The notes beneath the pieces are model-generated. The model ran no database searches and was not told the origin of the DNA. It saw nothing but the letters and a program-made list of their open reading frames with translations. DNA of 64,000 nucleotides from Sialis fuliginosa (taxonomy: Eukaryota > Arthropoda > Insecta > Megaloptera > Sialidae). Shown here piece after piece: positions 24,119-33,555 of the stretch. The translations under genes and the position numbers were made by a program. The DNA is taken from the NCBI GenBank assembly GCA_961205875.1, contig OY540816.1:15138701-15202700 (forward strand), in the 5' to 3' direction. How positions within the stretch are numbered: the stretch's first letter is position 1; each line of letters begins with the position of its first letter.

Positions 24119-26182
24119 TTAACATTGATCAGTTTTAGTATCCCTTATGTTAGTATGTGTTAATTTATTAACTATAAAAGAACTATTATATGCATAATTA
24201 TGATCCCATTGATCACATGTAAAAGGTCGTGTGTTACTATTGCATGCATAATTATGATCCCATTGTTCGTAATTAGAAGACCCAACGTTATTATTTGTTA
24301 ATTTATGATTTACAAATTCACATTTTTCGTTATTTAAAGTTTGTTTTTTAATATGTATTAATCTATGTTCATCTAAATTACTTTTCCATGGAGACTTGTA
24401 TTCACATAGGTCGCATTTAAAAGTTAGTGTATGTGTTAATTTATGACTTGCCAAATTACATTTAAACTTAGTGCTATATTTACATTGATTGCACTTAAAA
24501 GGTGGTGCGCCAATGTGTCCTAATTTATGATTTACTAAATTATATAATAATGTGCAACTATATTCACATTGGTCGCATTTAAACGGTCGTTCGTTAGTGT
24601 GATGTGTTAATTTATGTATTTCCAAAGACTTTTTCATTATATAGCTATATTTACATTGGTCGCACTTAAAGGGTCGTACGTCAGCATGTATTAATTTATG
24701 TCTTTCTAAAGATTGTTTCTGTGTGCAGCTAAATTCACAGTGTTCGCACTTGAAGGGTCGTACGTCAGCATGTGTTAGTTTATGTCTTTCTAAAGATTGT
24801 TTCTGTGTGCAGCTAAATTCACAGTGTTCGCACTTGAAGGGTCGTACGTCAGCATGTGTTAGTTTATGTCTTTCTAAAGATTGTTTCTGTGTGCAGCTAA
24901 ATTCACAGTGTTCGCACTTGAAGGGTCGTACGTCAGCATGTGTTAGTTTATGTCTTTCTAAAGATTGTTTCTGTGTGCAGCTAAATTCACAGTGTTCGCA
25001 CTTGAAGGGTCGTACGTCAGCATGTGTTAGTTTATGTCTTTCTAAAGATTGTTTCTGTGTGCAGCTAAATTCACAGTGTTTGCACTTGAAGGGTCGTACG
25101 TCAGCATGTGTTAATTTATGTCTTTTTAAAGATTGTTTCTGTGTGCAGCTATATTTACAGTGTTTGCACTTGAAGGGTCGTACGTCAGCATGTGTTAATT
25201 TATGTCTTTTTAAAGATTGTTTCTGTATGCAGCTAAATTCACAGTGTTCGCACTTGAAGAGTCGTACGTCAGTATGTGTTAGTTTATGTCTTTCTAAAAA
25301 TTGTTTCTGTGTGCAGCTATATTCACAGTGTTCGCACTTGAAGGGTCGTACGTCAGTATGTATTAATTTATGTGTTTCTAAAGACTGTTTCTGCGTACAG
25401 CTATATTTACAGTGTTCGCACTTAAATGGTCGCACGTCAGCATGTATTAATTTACGTTTTACATAATCACTTTTTGTTTTATACATATGTTTGTATACAT
25501 ATTGGTTACACTTAGAAGGTCGTTCGTCAGCATGTTTTTTTTTATGTCTTTCTAACGACTGTTTATGTGTAAAGGTACCTTCACAGTGTTCGCACTTAAA
25601 ATGTCGCACGTTAGTATGTCTTAATTGATGTTTTACTAAATACCTTTTTGTTTTACAGCTATATTCACATTGGTTACACTTAAAAGATCGTACATTAGCA
25701 TGTATTAATTTATGTTCTGCTAAATTTCCTTTTAGTTTGCAGCTATATTTACATTGATCGCACTTAAAAGGTCGTGAGTTAGTATGTGTTAATTTATGTA
25801 CTCTTAAATTTCCTTTTAGTTTGCAACTATATTTACATTGATCGCACTTAAAAGGTCGTGAGTTTGTATGTGTTAATTTATGTCTTACTAAATACGTTTC
25901 TTTTTTACAGATATATTCACATTTATCGCACTTAAAAGTTACGTTAGTTTGTATACATTTATGCCAATCTAAATAACATTTTCGTATACAACTAAATTCA
26001 CAATGCTCACATTTAAATTTTTTTAAATAACTTTGTTTAGTGAAATTGGACTTATTAGTAACTATTTTATTATCAAACTCTGTTTTTAATTCATTGTTTA
26101 TTATTGTGTTAGTGCATTTAGTTTCTTCATTTTGTTCTTGTGTATTTAACAGTTGGTTGTCTTCCTTACCAACCAAATCTTC
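24119..26182 (-). CDS. Multi-C2H2 zinc-finger protein, coding exon 2
   Basis: The exon begins after a clear acceptor (TGTTTTTCAG|GAAGAT) and ends at TAA (24121-24119). It supplies residues 83-769 of a predicted 769-residue nuclear DNA-binding protein. Twenty C2H2-type units run from about residue 138 to 692, spaced 28 residues with ADVRP/TNSRP-type linkers. Unit 1 has Gln for the last His. Unit 7 lacks one Cys and one His. The other 18 keep all ligands. The usual Phe of the finger core is often Cys (FSCTQ). In units 12-16 the helix contact residues are the same (Gln -1, Gln 2, Ser 3, Arg 6). After unit 20 the array decays into fragments, including a duplicated QWDHNYA phrase. The frame has no ATG near its start and depends on exon 1. 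Its target and function are unknown; a transcriptional or chromatin role is inferred from the family. Confidence 0.9.
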   Translation of the reverse strand, partial: EDLVGKEDNQLLNTQEQNEETKCTNTIINNELKTEFDNKIVTNKSNFTKQSYLKKFKCEHCEFSCIRKCYLDWHKCIQTNVTFKCDKCEYICKKETYLVRHKLTHTNSRPFKCDQCKYSCKLKGNLRVHKLTHTNSRPFKCDQCKYSCKLKGNLAEHKLIHANVRSFKCNQCEYSCKTKRYLVKHQLRHTNVRHFKCEHCEGTFTHKQSLERHKKKHADERPSKCNQYVYKHMYKTKSDYVKRKLIHADVRPFKCEHCKYSCTQKQSLETHKLIHTDVRPFKCEHCEYSCTQKQFLERHKLTHTDVRLFKCEHCEFSCIQKQSLKRHKLTHADVRPFKCKHCKYSCTQKQSLKRHKLTHADVRPFKCKHCEFSCTQKQSLERHKLTHADVRPFKCEHCEFSCTQKQSLERHKLTHADVRPFKCEHCEFSCTQKQSLERHKLTHADVRPFKCEHCEFSCTQKQSLERHKLTHADVRPFKCEHCEFSCTQKQSLERHKLIHADVRPFKCDQCKYSYIMKKSLEIHKLTHHTNERPFKCDQCEYSCTLLYNLVNHKLGHIGAPPFKCNQCKYSTKFKCNLASHKLTHTLTFKCDLCEYKSPWKSNLDEHRLIHIKKQTLNNEKCEFVNHKLTNNNVGSSNYEQWDHNYACNSNTRPFTCDQWDHNYAYNSSFIVNKLTHTNIRDTKTDQC
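24701..25080 (-). repeat. 84-bp tandem repeat inside the finger array, base-identical units
   Basis: Four complete 84-bp units (24701-24784, 24785-24868, 24869-24952, 24953-25036) and the first 44 bp of a fifth are identical at every base, silent positions included. Each codes for one finger plus linker. Flanking units on both sides differ by several bases. This is the pattern left by very recent unequal crossing-over or gene conversion. An assembly artefact in copy number cannot be ruled out. Confidence 0.9.
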
Positions 26183-26366
26183 CTGAAAAACAATAATTAA
26201 TTACTCACGATAAAAAGTTATTATAAATATGCCTCCAAAACTGCATAAATAGTCATTTATAGTGTCGTTTTTAGTCATTTTAGTAAAGTACGTGTAACAA
26301 TAATACAACTATGATGACAAGTACTAGAAGGTATATTTATATTAACTTTTAATCTTATTTTTAATT

Positions 26367-26820
26367 ATAGAACAATAATATAAACTTATTTTGTATAATT
26401 TGAATCATCCGTATTAATATTTCTCGAAAACGGTTGTTCTTATGATAAATGAACAAAGTATATTTTTGTTATTTTGTGCCATTAAATCTTTTATAAGTGC
26501 CCAACTCAGGAAAAAATTAAAGAACAAAAAAATATTTGATAAAAATTGGCGGGCCTATTGGCCCCATACACCCCTGGAGTAAATTATGATTGTTTGATAT
26601 TGGAAATCGAGAATACTTATTAATACTAAAGCCTGTATCAATCTTATAACTGTATCACAATGGGTTCTCTAGATATTAAATAAACGCTAATTTTTGGCAG
26701 TAGCTCCCTCTCGAAGAATTTCCGGACACAGTTTACATAAAGTTTTTTTGCTTAAAAATATATCCTCGATCTACTGTTAAATTTTTTTACACTAGTTGTA
26801 AATCATTCTGTTTATTTAGG
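26367..26820 (+). repeat. Family C interspersed repeat, copy 2
   Basis: The same motif order as copies 1 and 3 is seen: ATTTCTCGAAAACGGTT, TTGATAAAAATTGGCGGG, ATAACTGTATCACAATGGG, TAGATATTAAATAAACG and TTTACACTAGTTG near the right end. It lies in the zinc-finger intron. Confidence 0.7.
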
Positions 26821-27007
26821 ATTATACTATAGTATACTTTTCAGTGGTTTTTCGGTTTTTTTTTAAGTGTTTTTTTTTTAGTCAAGTGTCTATAGATTAT
26901 GATTCATTAATTAACGCTTTTGTACATTTAATTAAACAAGAGTCCAAAACTGGGGTATGATCCAAAACGGGTGCCAGTACCTTACCAACATCTGTATTGT
27001 ATATTTA

Positions 27008-27139
27008 AGGCCTCTATACACCACCTAATCTGCAGGGCCGATATGTCGGGAGGTAGAGTTGGGGGTACTGCAGATTGCAGTACCCCCACTCTACCTCCCA
27101 ACAAATCGGCTCTGCAGACTGGGTAGTGTATAGAGGCCT
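27008..27139. mobile_element. 132-bp hairpin MITE, Harbinger-like
   Basis: The two halves are near-perfect reverse complements along the entire 132 bp, beginning AGGCCTCTATACACCACC and ending GGGTAGTGTATAGAGGCCT. TTA stands on both sides (27005-27007 and 27140-27142), matching the 3-bp target duplication typical of PIF/Harbinger elements. It is GC-richer than its surroundings and sits in the zinc-finger intron. Transcribed, it would fold into one long hairpin. Confidence 0.8.
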
Positions 27140-27192
27140 TTAGATGGAAAAAAACAAAGTCAAATCATTACCATCACATAATTATATGGTTA

Positions 27193-27535
27193 ATACGGAG
27201 AGTCTGGGGGTCTCCTCTGTCAAAAACTCTGAAAATCACGTGTTGATGTGTTAGAATAGAGTAGAGTATGTTGTATCTATGTTAATATATTATTTAGTGC
27301 AATTAATAAACCTAACCTAACCCTACCAGAAAGGGAACCAAATCTACCTGGACTACTCTAACTTAAACTAAATAATTAAATATAACACAGCTAAACGTGG
27401 CCAGTCGTTTTATAAAATGCGTGATTTATAAGTTGTTAACACTGATCTAGTCACGCATGCGCGTCAACCCTATTCTGAATAACTATATACGGGATTTTTC
27501 ACAAATCTGACAGAGGACCCTCAGACTCTCCGTAT
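27193..27535. mobile_element. 343-bp inverted-repeat element in the zinc-finger intron
   Basis: The left end ATACGGAGAGTCTGGGGGTC and the right end GACCCTCAGACTCTCCGTAT are inverted repeats, and the match continues through TCTGTCA/TGACAGA. TA flanks both ends, which would fit a mariner-type target. Inside the left end is the reverse complement of a phrase also present at 27817-27860 and 52372-52416. Confidence 0.7.
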
Positions 27536-27816
27536 TAGCCAATTATATTTTTAAATGTTAAATACAGAATTCTATAATTTACGGTTTAAATATTTTATTA
27601 ATTTAGGTCACTATGATCACGTCTCTTTCAAATATTTTGTTGAACAATTAGATGATTTTTGACACATGTTAACAATTAAATATTTTGAAATATATTGATT
27701 GAAAATTGAAATATAAAGAAATATTTCACCATGTGGTGATTCAATCTCCGCCACAACTGTTTTTAAATAAATAATTTTTTCAAATAAAAATTCTTAATGT
27801 TATTATAGATACAGCA

Positions 27817-27870
27817 CATTCTACTCTATTCTAACACATCAACAAGTGATTTTTGATAGTTGTGACATCA
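27817..27870 (+). repeat. Short dispersed repeat next to exon 1
   Basis: CTATTCTAACACATCAACA followed by AGTGATTTTTGATAGTTGTG is shared with 52372-52416 and, reversed, with 27234-27270. If intron 1 is not spliced, the reading frame of exon 1 would run into this repeat and stop inside it (stop near 27831). Confidence 0.6.
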
Positions 27871-27974
27871 TTCCACCCATGTTCTCCGTATTTACTAAAA
27901 ATTACTGCCCAAATTTTATGTTTTTGGCGCGTTTTTAGGGGGACAAATAAATTATCAAAAAAAAATTTACTTAC

Positions 27975-28220
27975 CCTATACTCTTGTTTGATGAATGCTG
28001 AAAATTCATCGAAGATTTCTATATCCTGGAGATCAATATCTTCCTGTTTCACGTTAAATATTTCACAGTTTTCAGCTTCACGAAGAGGGTCTGTTTCTTC
28101 TATTTCTTCTTTTGGAACTTCTTGTTCCAAGTAGACTATTTCGAAACAGTTTTCAGCATCTTGAAGTGGATAGTTTTCTTCTATTTCTTCTTTGGTATCT
28201 TCCTGTTTCACGTGAAACAT
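27975..28220 (-). CDS. Multi-C2H2 zinc-finger protein, coding exon 1
   Basis: This encodes residues 1-82, from ATG at 28220 to an AGG codon followed directly by GTAAGT (phase 0). The segment is acidic and internally duplicated: KEEIEE-x2-PL-x2-AENC occurs twice. It has three psi-K-x-E motifs, VKQE at residues 4-7 and 57-60 and IKQE at 77-80, which match the SUMO-attachment consensus; such acidic VKQE leaders are common in insect C2H2 proteins. No ZAD or BTB domain is present. The ATG is preceded by TTTAAA and stop codons lie upstream. If the donor is skipped, the frame stays open for 47 more residues to a stop at 27831, giving a short protein without fingers. Confidence 0.8.
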
Positions 28221-28289
28221 TTTAAATATATCTCGATACGTAATTTTACAATATAATTAACTGCAAATATTGTTTACAAAAAATAAGCG

Positions 28290-28350
28290 TTGACTGACAT
28301 ACACATGTCACAAATAACATGGCTACTATTTTACGTTCTGCGCATGCTCT
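28290..28350 (-). promoter_or_regulatory. Predicted core promoter of the zinc-finger gene
   Basis: Reading the minus strand, an initiator-like TCAGT lies at 28297-28293, about 75 bp before the ATG. Some 45 bp further upstream is GCATGCGCA (28347-28339), which matches the core of the NRF-1/Ewg recognition sequence. There is no TATA box at the expected spacing. This placement is inference from motifs. Confidence 0.3.
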
Positions 28351-30175
28351 CCGTTGTATGAGTGAACTAAAGCAGTGATACCCAACATTTTTTTACTTGT
28401 TTCATTTCGGTTTTGATTTTATTAAAATTTAATTTATTATGTAATTTTAGAATATACACTATTAACATTAAGAATGTATAATAATAATAATAATAATATC
28501 ATACAATAGAGAAAAAATACTTTTCAGTAAAAAGGATTAAAATAAAACAGAATTTGTAATATATTTATTTTTTATTACCAATTATTATACACTGAAGATT
28601 ACATTAAACATGGTCCCCACATCTTATCGCGGGCTTCCAGGTTAGAATTTTCAGCGGGCCCATAGACTCGGACCCCGAGGTTAGAGCCCTGTTACCCCCC
28701 CCCACACCTCTTTGTTGGGGCCATGGCGGAGATGTAATGACGAGAAAAGTATAATATAGTCATTTTAAAATAGTTTTTAGGATTCCGTAAAACTAGGAAC
28801 CTTTATAATTTTGCTCCGTCCATCCGTCCGTCTGTCTATATAAATTATATACCGATTAAGACAAAATTTGGTGTACGGACGTAGATTGATAACCCAAAAA
28901 CAGAAATGATCATAAGTATTTAAAAATATATATATATATTTTGGACCCCCTTCCCATCGACTGAAAATTATTACTTTACTAAGGTCATTCCATAATGTCA
29001 ATATTTAGTCCCTTCGAAACCATGAAACTTTTGTCTGAAAATTCGTTATTTTGGAAATAATCCGCTGGAAGTCTTTAAAAAAACACTCGGTATAATTATA
29101 TTTTATTGTACTTTCTATAATTACCTATATTTCATTTATTAAGGAGTATAAATTTATATAGATAGAAAAAGCACTTATGCACCATAAAGTGTACCTGCGT
29201 TTTAGAATCAATGGTTAACTAACTGTAAGAAAAAATCTACCGAGCTCATTACCTTGATGTCCCCTAATTTACCCAGTTAGTATCATTTAATCCAGAACTG
29301 TAGCCGTAATACGAGTAACCTTTGCAGTTATTCGTGTCCACTACATAATTTTTACAATTAACCCAATTTTATTTTTCTCTCTAGTTCAGAAAATAAAACG
29401 ACTGATACCCTAAAATAAACAATTTATTTTTAACAAGATAAGAGATATCAGAATAAAGTTATACAGTTCATGATTATTGAAATATCGAGCAAAGAAAAAC
29501 AAAAAATGAAATATTCTACTCACATTTCATTGTATAAATATTTTCTTCCAGTTTTACCACCAGAGATTCGTTATCGCAGACGGAACAGTTTAACCTACGC
29601 ACTTATGTCAATGATTAGTTGTTACAGAGAGATTGTTAAAGATGTATATGTTCACAAATCGACAAGCCATATAAATGCATATTCCTGAAATTTGTTTTAT
29701 TCTAAAGTTTGTTCCATAATTTGTTAGATATCTGGCTTTACAAGAAATTTCGTACTTATTGAATATTTTTCTGATCATTTTAATTTCTAGAATGGCTAAA
29801 TCATTAAGCATAGAAGGCCAAAAAACAATCTTGAAATAAAACTACATTTCCCCGGCACACGGTAACTTTGGGAGCACGAATGTAAAGAAAATATGTCACC
29901 TTTTGAAAGCTTAAACCTCCAAAACTAATAATATAATAAGAGTTTTGATTTCTTCTATCTATGTTACCAGTTTATTTGTGTTGATAGCTTAGTATACATC
30001 TGTTAAATAGCAATTGCCGGGTTCTGATTGGTCCATTTGGAGATTTATTTGAAGAAATCGGTCGGGACCTATTACATATATGTATATATAGAACAAGTGC
30101 GACGGCCATTATATATTATTATTTTGACGCCTCGAGTCTCAAAAAGTCCAAGTATGGACTTAAATATATAACTTA
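28351..30175. other. Intergenic DNA upstream of the zinc-finger gene
   Basis: No gene recognised. It contains an AATAAT microsatellite at about 28483-28503 and a GC-rich patch at 28610-28735 (including GCGGGCCCATAGACTCGGAC and a C-run) that may be debris of a hAT-type element. Also present is a TA run at 28923-28940. Confidence 0.5.
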
Positions 30176-30250
30176 CTATAGCTGTTACCCACGACTTTGT
30201 TCGCCTGAAATCTAGGTTGGTTTTTATGATAGATTAGAATTTATCGAAAA
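30176..30250 (-). mobile_element. Helitron-like 3' end, fragment
   Basis: On the minus strand the segment reads GCGAACAAAGTCGTGGGTAA then CAGCTATAG. This resembles the GC-rich terminal sequence ending in CTAG/CTAA found at 51648 (minus) and 55043 (plus). Only the end is recognisable. The Helitron label is inferred from the terminal CTRR form and recalled similarity to lepidopteran elements. Confidence 0.35.
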
Positions 30251-30399
30251 AAACAGCTGAAATCTATTGATACAGTAACAGTGTCCGTTTTTGTTTAGTG
30301 CCAGCGCTAAAATGTTTGAAACTGATTACCAGTTAGTCAATTTGTCTTTTTACAGCATTAATGTCTTGATTAAAGTTATTTTTCGTGATTTGCAAACGT

Positions 30400-30620
30400 T
30401 TTTCAATGACCGCAACGCAAGTAGTGTACGTAAATTACAAATCGATATCTGTAGCCGTAATGTACGCACACACGGCCTATTTTCCGCGTCGGGTGTTCGC
30501 AAGACGTATCTCTCTCCGGGGGGTTGCCACGCGAGAGATTTATCTGATACCGTGCAATTACGCGCGACATGTTTATGATGAGATGAAAGACAAGGCGGCT
30601 TGTGTGTGAGGAACAATGGT
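30400..30620. other. GC-rich, CpG-containing island of unknown origin
   Basis: The stretch stands out from the AT-rich surroundings by many CG dinucleotides. Overlapping frames of 74-95 codons are open on both strands (plus 30385-30609 and 30291-30578; minus 30350-30616 and 30403-30648). In the plus frame ending at 30609 the last residues read CNYARHVYDEMKDKAACV, which has the composition of real coding sequence. I do not recognise a domain. It may be a fragment of a conserved repeat or an old exon. Confidence 0.3.
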
Positions 30621-31253
30621 TTTCGTACTTTTGTGTCAGGTTGCGCAAATTTTTGTTACTTACAGTTTATATCTAATACTGTTTGGTAATTATTGGTTTT
30701 AGCAACCAGATCTCTAAACTGACTCGAAAAAAATATGTTTGTAAAGTAAATAAAATTTGTCTGTTTGGACACCTTAAAGATACTCCATTTATAATAATAA
30801 TACTAATATTTCACAAAACATCTACACATTTTAAGATTATATTATATTTATTCGACAAGGAAAGAGATAGGATTCATACTATAATTACTTGAAATTGACA
30901 TAGTTTAGCTCCGAAAAAGCGCTCCGAAATGACAGCAATTTCGAGTCTTAGAAAAATATAAAATGCTAAGAATGATAAAATTAATTAATAATAATTGTTT
31001 TATATTGTCTTTAAATACCTCACAAACCGTTTATTTGCAGTGACAGTTAACGCCGAGAGTGCGATTTTGAAGCGTTTTTATTCGCTGGAAATATAAAACG
31101 CGTTCGACAGCGTTTAAATCGCTGCCGCGCTTGTTTGAAGACCGAAAAATGTAATATAATAATATATAATACTATAATAATATAACCATAATTTCATTTG
31201 AATATTGTATCGTAGATCTGTGGGAGCCTTTAACATTTTTTATTAATTATTAC

Positions 31254-31560
31254 AGATTCATTAAGACCCTATGAGAATAGTTAATTACTAACATTATCAG
31301 TGGTGGAACGGATGAAAATATACAGAACAATGCCCCCCTCCTCCTAATAGACTGTTAAATTTTAAATTAAAGTTATTTAAAGCCGAAATATTGAACATAA
31401 AAATAAGAAGTAGTAAACATTAATTATTACAGATTTATTAAGACTATTTAAGGCCCTAAGAGTAGTTAAATTTATAACTTTATCATGGGTGGAACAGATG
31501 GGAATATAGAGGACAGTGCCCCCCTAATAAACTGTTAAATTTTAAATTAAAATTACTCAA
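31254..31560 (+). repeat. Imperfect direct duplication, ~180-bp period
   Basis: 31254-31390 and 31430-31560 share, in order, ACAGATT(C/T)ATTAAGAC, a GGTGGAAC(G/A)GATG phrase, a CAnTGCCCCCCT run, and ACTGTTAAATTTTAAATTAAA. CAGTGGTGGAACGGAT at 31303 and ATCCGTCACTG at about 31594-31604 could be inverted ends of a hAT relic spanning both copies, but flanking octamers do not match. Confidence 0.55.
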
Positions 31561-31604
31561 AATAAGAATAAAGTCAGTGGGAAATTTTTTGATAATCCGT
31601 CACT

Positions 31605-32527
31605 GCTTTCAGATCCAAATAGAGCCTCATGGTTGTTAAGAACAGTGTTATTTCTTACACGCTAGTCAGAGCCATTTCCGGAGGAGATATTTGCTCTGCG
31701 AATGTTTTTGTTCCTGTGTGTAATTTGCGGTTTCATCTTGGTCTTTTTAGACACGTACAAGAGATTTTTTTTATCTTGTAATTCTTGCGATCCTAGATAA
31801 GAAATTAACTCAAAACATATTTTTTTAAATTAAATTAAATAGCGTTTATTAATTAAATGTTATTATGTACAGAAATTATAATTTAGCGAAATTATTTTTG
31901 AAAAATAATTTGGTAAAATTAGTATTAAATTTCTTGTCAAAATATAATTTTTACTTTTACGTTATACTTCTAACATATAAATTTCTTTATATGACATATT
32001 TCATACTGTATGAACCACAGAACCTTTATAACGAACAGTCTATACGAAATAAAAAATCTATCTATCTATCTATCTATAAATTCTGTTCAGAAACAAAAAT
32101 GATACGTAGTTGTTTGTTTGCACTATCATTAATTTAAATTTTCCAAATGTAACGTGCATAGATGACCTATAAAGTTATTATAATTAAATTGTTTTTAATG
32201 CTTATTGAGTGAAATGAACACAAATTCATTTAAAATTAATCATTAATTGGATGTTAAATTGTTTAATAACATTTGTAATATCAATAAAACATTATATACA
32301 TAATTAATAATTACTGAGAATTTCAAGAATATAATAATTAATTGTATAATTTATTATGAAGTAAGGTAAACCACAGATATTCATAGTACCTAATTGATTG
32401 ATTTTGGTAATTAATTATATAGTGAAACTCATATTTATAAATTTTTAATTAGATAATGTATGAGTTAAACTTGTGTTATGTATAAACTATGTTCTCTTGA
32501 TCATGGGGAATATACATAGGTATTAAA
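31605..32527. other. AT-rich DNA with a TCTA microsatellite
   Basis: No gene supported. A (TCTA)n run lies at about 32058-32077. The 90-codon frame at 31865-32137 translates that microsatellite and low-complexity sequence and is not called. Confidence 0.5.
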
Positions 32528-32695
32528 GCTGGGCGCGTGAGTAATTTTTACTCACGATCACGCACGCTCACGAGAGAAAAAAAATTTAGTCACGCCTGTT
32601 CACTCACGGTTAAAAAAAACGTTTTCATGATCACGCACACTCACAAATCCTATTTTTTCCGATCACGCACGGCTGGTCACGCTCGTGACACGATT
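32528..32695. mobile_element. Transposon end with clustered TCACGCAC/ACTCAC subterminal repeats
   Basis: AAAGCTGGGCGCGTGAGTAA is followed by about nine copies of short motifs related to GATCACGCAC, CTCACG and their complements in 165 bp. Clusters of short subterminal motifs are typical transposase-binding ends of hAT elements. No opposite end was found, so this is either a single terminal fragment or an unrelated regulatory-type array. Confidence 0.45.
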
Positions 32696-32836
32696 TAATG
32701 TAATTGTTGTAAATTAAATTTTATATTTTATATTCATATTATTTCTTCTAAACTGCATTTTTAGTACAAGTAATAGCAAACTAAACAATAAGAAAATAAA
32801 GCTACAATGCATTTTTAAATCTTTTTTGGTGATCCG

Positions 32837-33220
32837 ATAGAACAAGAATATAAGCTTATTTTGTGTTATTTGAAGCATCCGAATTAATACAAATTCTGTA
32901 CTACTTTCTTTTTTTCGATATTTCTCGAAAACGGTTAATCCTATGACATAAAAAACGAAGTATATTTTTGTATTTCGTGTCATATAATCTTCTACAAAAA
33001 CCAAAAAGTACTTGATAAAAATCAGCAGGCCCACTAGCCACATAACCCCCTGGTCTAAATTAATAGATAATATAATTTTGATAACACTTATTAATAATAA
33101 ACCGGTTATGAAATTTCATAACTGTATCACAATGGGTTCTCTAGAACTCTAGATATTAAGTAAACACTAATTTTGATTTACTGTAACATTTTTTTACACT
33201 AGTTTTAAATCATCCTGTAT
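32837..33220 (+). repeat. Family C interspersed repeat, copy 3
   Basis: Motif order is as in the intron copy: ATTTCTCGAAAACGGTTAAT, ACTTGATAAAAATCAGC, CATAACTGTATCACAATGGG, AACACTAATTTTGA and TTTTAAATCATCCTGTATA at the right end. The overlapping minus-strand 109-codon frame is not a gene. Confidence 0.7.
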
Positions 33221-33555
33221 AGGTAAAATAGAATAAAACGTCATTCACTTGAATCGTCTAACTGAAAATAAGAAATCTGGACTGAAGATTGGAAAAGTGG
33301 CTCTGTTTTCCTTTCAGCTCCAGATGACGTCCGATCCGCTTTCTAGAAAGTGTTATTTTCTCTCACGACGTCATTTCCGGTGTAGTGGATGTTTACTTTC
33401 AAGAAATGTTTTCGTGGCAAGTTTGCACGGATTTACTCGTTTAGTTTTATTACAAATCTAGGAGGTGTTGAATTATATAAAAAAAATAAAAAACTACTTA
33501 CATCCTTATTTTGAAATAAGTGTAAACATATATTTCACTGGCTCTAAATGTAGTA

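Larger units (their letters stand above)
26183..27974 (-). other. Intron of the zinc-finger gene, filled with transposon relics
   Basis: The intron starts GTAAGT (complement of 27974-27969) and ends TTTTTCAG (complement of 26190-26183), giving 1792 bp in phase 0. It holds family C copy 2, a family A scrap at 26952-26984, a Harbinger-like hairpin (27008-27139) and a 343-bp inverted-repeat element (27193-27535). Together these account for more than half its length. The boundaries are from splice consensus only. Confidence 0.8.

Noticed and set aside
24701-25080. Regular direct repeats as a CRISPR array
   Set aside because: The repeats are contiguous, without unique spacers, and encode zinc fingers in a eukaryotic gene.
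24723-25466. 247-codon plus-strand frame antisense to the finger array
   Set aside because: It is the regular mirror of the 84-bp finger repeats (a repeated 28-residue Cys-rich phrase) and has no independent support.
24119-26176. Zinc-finger frame read as a single-exon gene starting at 26176
   Set aside because: The codon there is TTG, not ATG. A strong acceptor lies just upstream, and exon 1 supplies a good ATG and an in-phase donor.
31865-32137. 90-codon frame
   Set aside because: It includes translated (TCTA)n microsatellite and otherwise low-complexity Tyr/Leu/Lys sequence.
32714-33043. 109-codon minus-strand frame
   Set aside because: It overlaps family C repeat copy 3 and is broken in the other copies.
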